From: Bradyrhizobium sp. WBOS07
GTDB lineage: Bacteria; Pseudomonadota; Alphaproteobacteria; Rhizobiales; Xanthobacteraceae
Assembly (NCBI RefSeq): GCF_024585165.1
Contig: NZ_CP029008.1
Location: 1,798,001-1,862,000, forward strand
Reading direction: 5' to 3'
DNA length: 64,000 nucleotides
Shown: one piece after another, positions 62,892 to 64,000 of the stretch
Layout: every line of letters begins with the position of its first letter
Numbering within the stretch: the stretch's first letter is position 1
The notes under the pieces: model-generated
Databases searched by the model: none
Seen by the model: the letters and a program-made list of their open reading frames with translations, nothing else
Told to the model about the DNA's origin: nothing
Position numbers and translations under genes: made by a program

Positions 62892-63341
62892 ATGCTCGCT
62901 ATTGGGCTTGTTCTCAACACACTCGGCATCGGTCTGTTCTGCTGGGCGATCATTGCGCTTGCCGTGTATGCCCTGCCGTTTTTTGTCGCACTCATTATCG
63001 GGATGATGACGTTTCACAGCGACGCCGGCCTCATTGGCGCCATGCTTATCGCGACGGCCGGCGGTGCGCTGACGCTGGTCCTCGGCCAGGTCGCCTTTGC
63101 TGTTACTCGGTCCTCGGCCTTGCGCATCGCGATCGCAACAGCATTCGCTGTTCCCGCCGCCGTCGCCGGCTATCATGTGGTGTTCGCCGTGTCCAATATC
63201 GGGGTGCCCTCGCTGGCTTGGCGTGAAGTCTTCGCTTCCTTGGGCGCGGTTTGCGTTGGCGGCACGGCGATGACGCGCTTGGTGGTTTTGGCGAAGACCC
63301 GCCCGTTCGAGCCCGATGTGGTGGTGGAGAAACCGTCCTAG
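62892..63341 (+). CDS. Membrane protein of unknown function, 149 aa
   Basis: The protein has about four hydrophobic segments (LAIGLVLNTLGIGLFCWAII, LPFFVALIIGMM, LIGAMLIATAGGALTLVLG, IAIATAFAVPAAVAGYHVVF) and a short cytoplasmic tail. I do not recognise a domain. Its place between DUF2493 and DUF736 is common on such elements. It may be linked to conjugation, but nothing in the sequence shows this. Confidence 0.65.
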   Translation: MLAIGLVLNTLGIGLFCWAIIALAVYALPFFVALIIGMMTFHSDAGLIGAMLIATAGGALTLVLGQVAFAVTRSSALRIAIATAFAVPAAVAGYHVVFAVSNIGVPSLAWREVFASLGAVCVGGTAMTRLVVLAKTRPFEPDVVVEKPS

Positions 63342-63756
63342 CCAATTCTTACGGCCGCATGGCCCCAGGGGCGATCGCTTACCGCTGCCATGTCGAATAG
63401 CTTCGTTTCGCGTAGATCGGCGCGGTGAACGGGATGATCGAACTTGAGCGCGGAGATCTCGTCCTGCTCGGAATTCATCGATCAAGCTGCCGACATTCGG
63501 TCTGGCCCACGCAGCCGCGGCAGAACGATCTTATCTCGATCCGTTCTTGGGAGACGATACCGCCTTTTGCAGGAGATTGTTTCTCTTTCCCCGCTGAATC
63601 GTTCACGCCTCTTGTTCATCAAAACCGAGATAGCCACGCTTCTCCAGATATCGTGGTTCAGCACGCGGACGCACGTGGCCTCGTTGATGGCTTGATCTGG
63701 CCGAAGACCGGCTTCGCCTCGATCGTCTGAGCCGCAACGCCGTTGATGCGACTTTC
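63342..63756. other. Gene-free stretch before leader B copy 2
   Basis: About 415 bases without a convincing gene. Short open frames have no domain and no matching ribosome binding site. I see no further repeats here apart from the leader that follows. Confidence 0.4.
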
Positions 63757-63918
63757 TTCCCCTGGGCTTCGCCCATTCCTCGCGAGGCAAGAAAGTCGCC
63801 ACAACGACGTCCTCCGCTGCGCTCCGGCCCGAGCGGGTGCGTCGCCGATCGTCCTCGGCCCTAGATCGCCATCGAGGCCGCGGTGGTCGCGGGCTCGAAA
63901 CACAACAGGAGAAGTGAC
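63757..63918 (+). promoter_or_regulatory. Leader B copy 2, upstream of the DUF736 gene
   Basis: It has the blocks TCGCGAGGCAAG, CGTCCTCCGCTGCGCT and GATCGCCATCGAGGCCGCGG followed by TGGTCGCGG in the order seen before the DUF2493 gene. AGGAGAAGTGAC directly precedes the ATG and is the ribosome binding site. Differences between the copies are mostly substitutions. Confidence 0.55.
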
Positions 63919-64000
63919 ATGGCTAACATCGGTTCTTTCAAGAAGGTCGGTAACGAATTCCAGGGCGAGATCGTCACCCTGAGCCTGAAGGCCAAGGGCG
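63919..64000 (+). CDS. DUF736 protein, N-terminal part only (cut by window end)
   Basis: The first 27 residues (MANIGSFKKVGNEFQGEIVT, then LSLKAKG) match the DUF736 start, usually a protein of about 100 aa found on rhizobial plasmids and integrative elements. AGGAGA lies about 6 bases upstream. The gene continues past the window, and the mobile element therefore extends to the right. Confidence 0.88.
   Translation, partial: MANIGSFKKVGNEFQGEIVTLSLKAKG

Noticed and set aside
1..64000. CRISPR array, rRNA genes, integrase or IS transposase
   Set aside because: No regularly spaced repeats, no rRNA-like sequence, and no protein with integrase or transposase motifs was seen in the window.

Overview
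This is a high-GC alphaproteobacterial window. An Irr/Fur-type regulator, the Rhizobiales style of several small hypothetical proteins, and a non-coding block near 10 kb of a kind I remember as a dispersed repeat in Bradyrhizobium all point to Bradyrhizobiaceae, most likely Bradyrhizobium. That assignment comes from recognising families, not from a search.

Layout. (1) 1-9.9 kb is ordinary chromosomal backbone: an Irr-like regulator, a winged-helix/TPR regulator, a MddA-type methyltransferase, a GFA enzyme, two small exported proteins, a histidine kinase/LuxR response regulator pair, an alpha/beta hydrolase and a VOC protein. (2) 9.9-11.1 kb has no gene; it holds the repeat block and a possible tRNA-end-like island boundary. 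(3) 11.1-18.8 kb is accessory DNA: a protein that starts like ribosomal protein L7/L12 and ends with a ParB-like motif, a DUF2971 protein, an excisionase-like protein, a SIR2/CoiA-like/DUF4238 gene run, and a decayed ardC copy that still has its leader. (4) 18.9-43.0 kb is a dense defence island. It contains a divergent locus (six genes leftward: unknown, two PD-(D/E)xK-like paralogues, a Lit-like peptidase, a small protein, a GIY-YIG protein; three genes rightward: nuclease, TIR, HEPN). Next come AbiE, SIR2-HerA coupled to an AddB/AddA-like pair, and a Mokosh-type helicase/PLD pair. (5) 43.2-52.2 kb is a DNA-repair block: broken dinB, SRAP peptidase, Ku, NUDIX, phosphoesterase, two stand-alone LigD-type ligases and several small proteins. 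(6) 52.7-64 kb is the backbone of a conjugative or integrative element: ArdC, a long ParB-like protein, a Strawberry-notch-type methyltransferase/helicase, a Toprim protein, DUF2493, a membrane protein and the start of a DUF736 gene.

How the parts may work together. The element carries anti-restriction and maintenance functions, a double-strand-break end-joining set, and several NAD-, nucleic-acid- or protein-targeting abortive-infection modules in tightly overlapping operons. Two families of repeated 5' leaders precede its core genes, one with a nested hairpin supported by compensating base changes, which suggests shared control of those genes. The best candidates for something undescribed are the divergent nuclease-TIR-HEPN / PD-ExA / Lit-like locus (18.9-26.5 kb), the AddAB-like extension of SIR2-HerA behind AbiE, the L7/L12-like chimera, and the structured leader family. 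No integrase, rRNA, complete tRNA or CRISPR array was seen.
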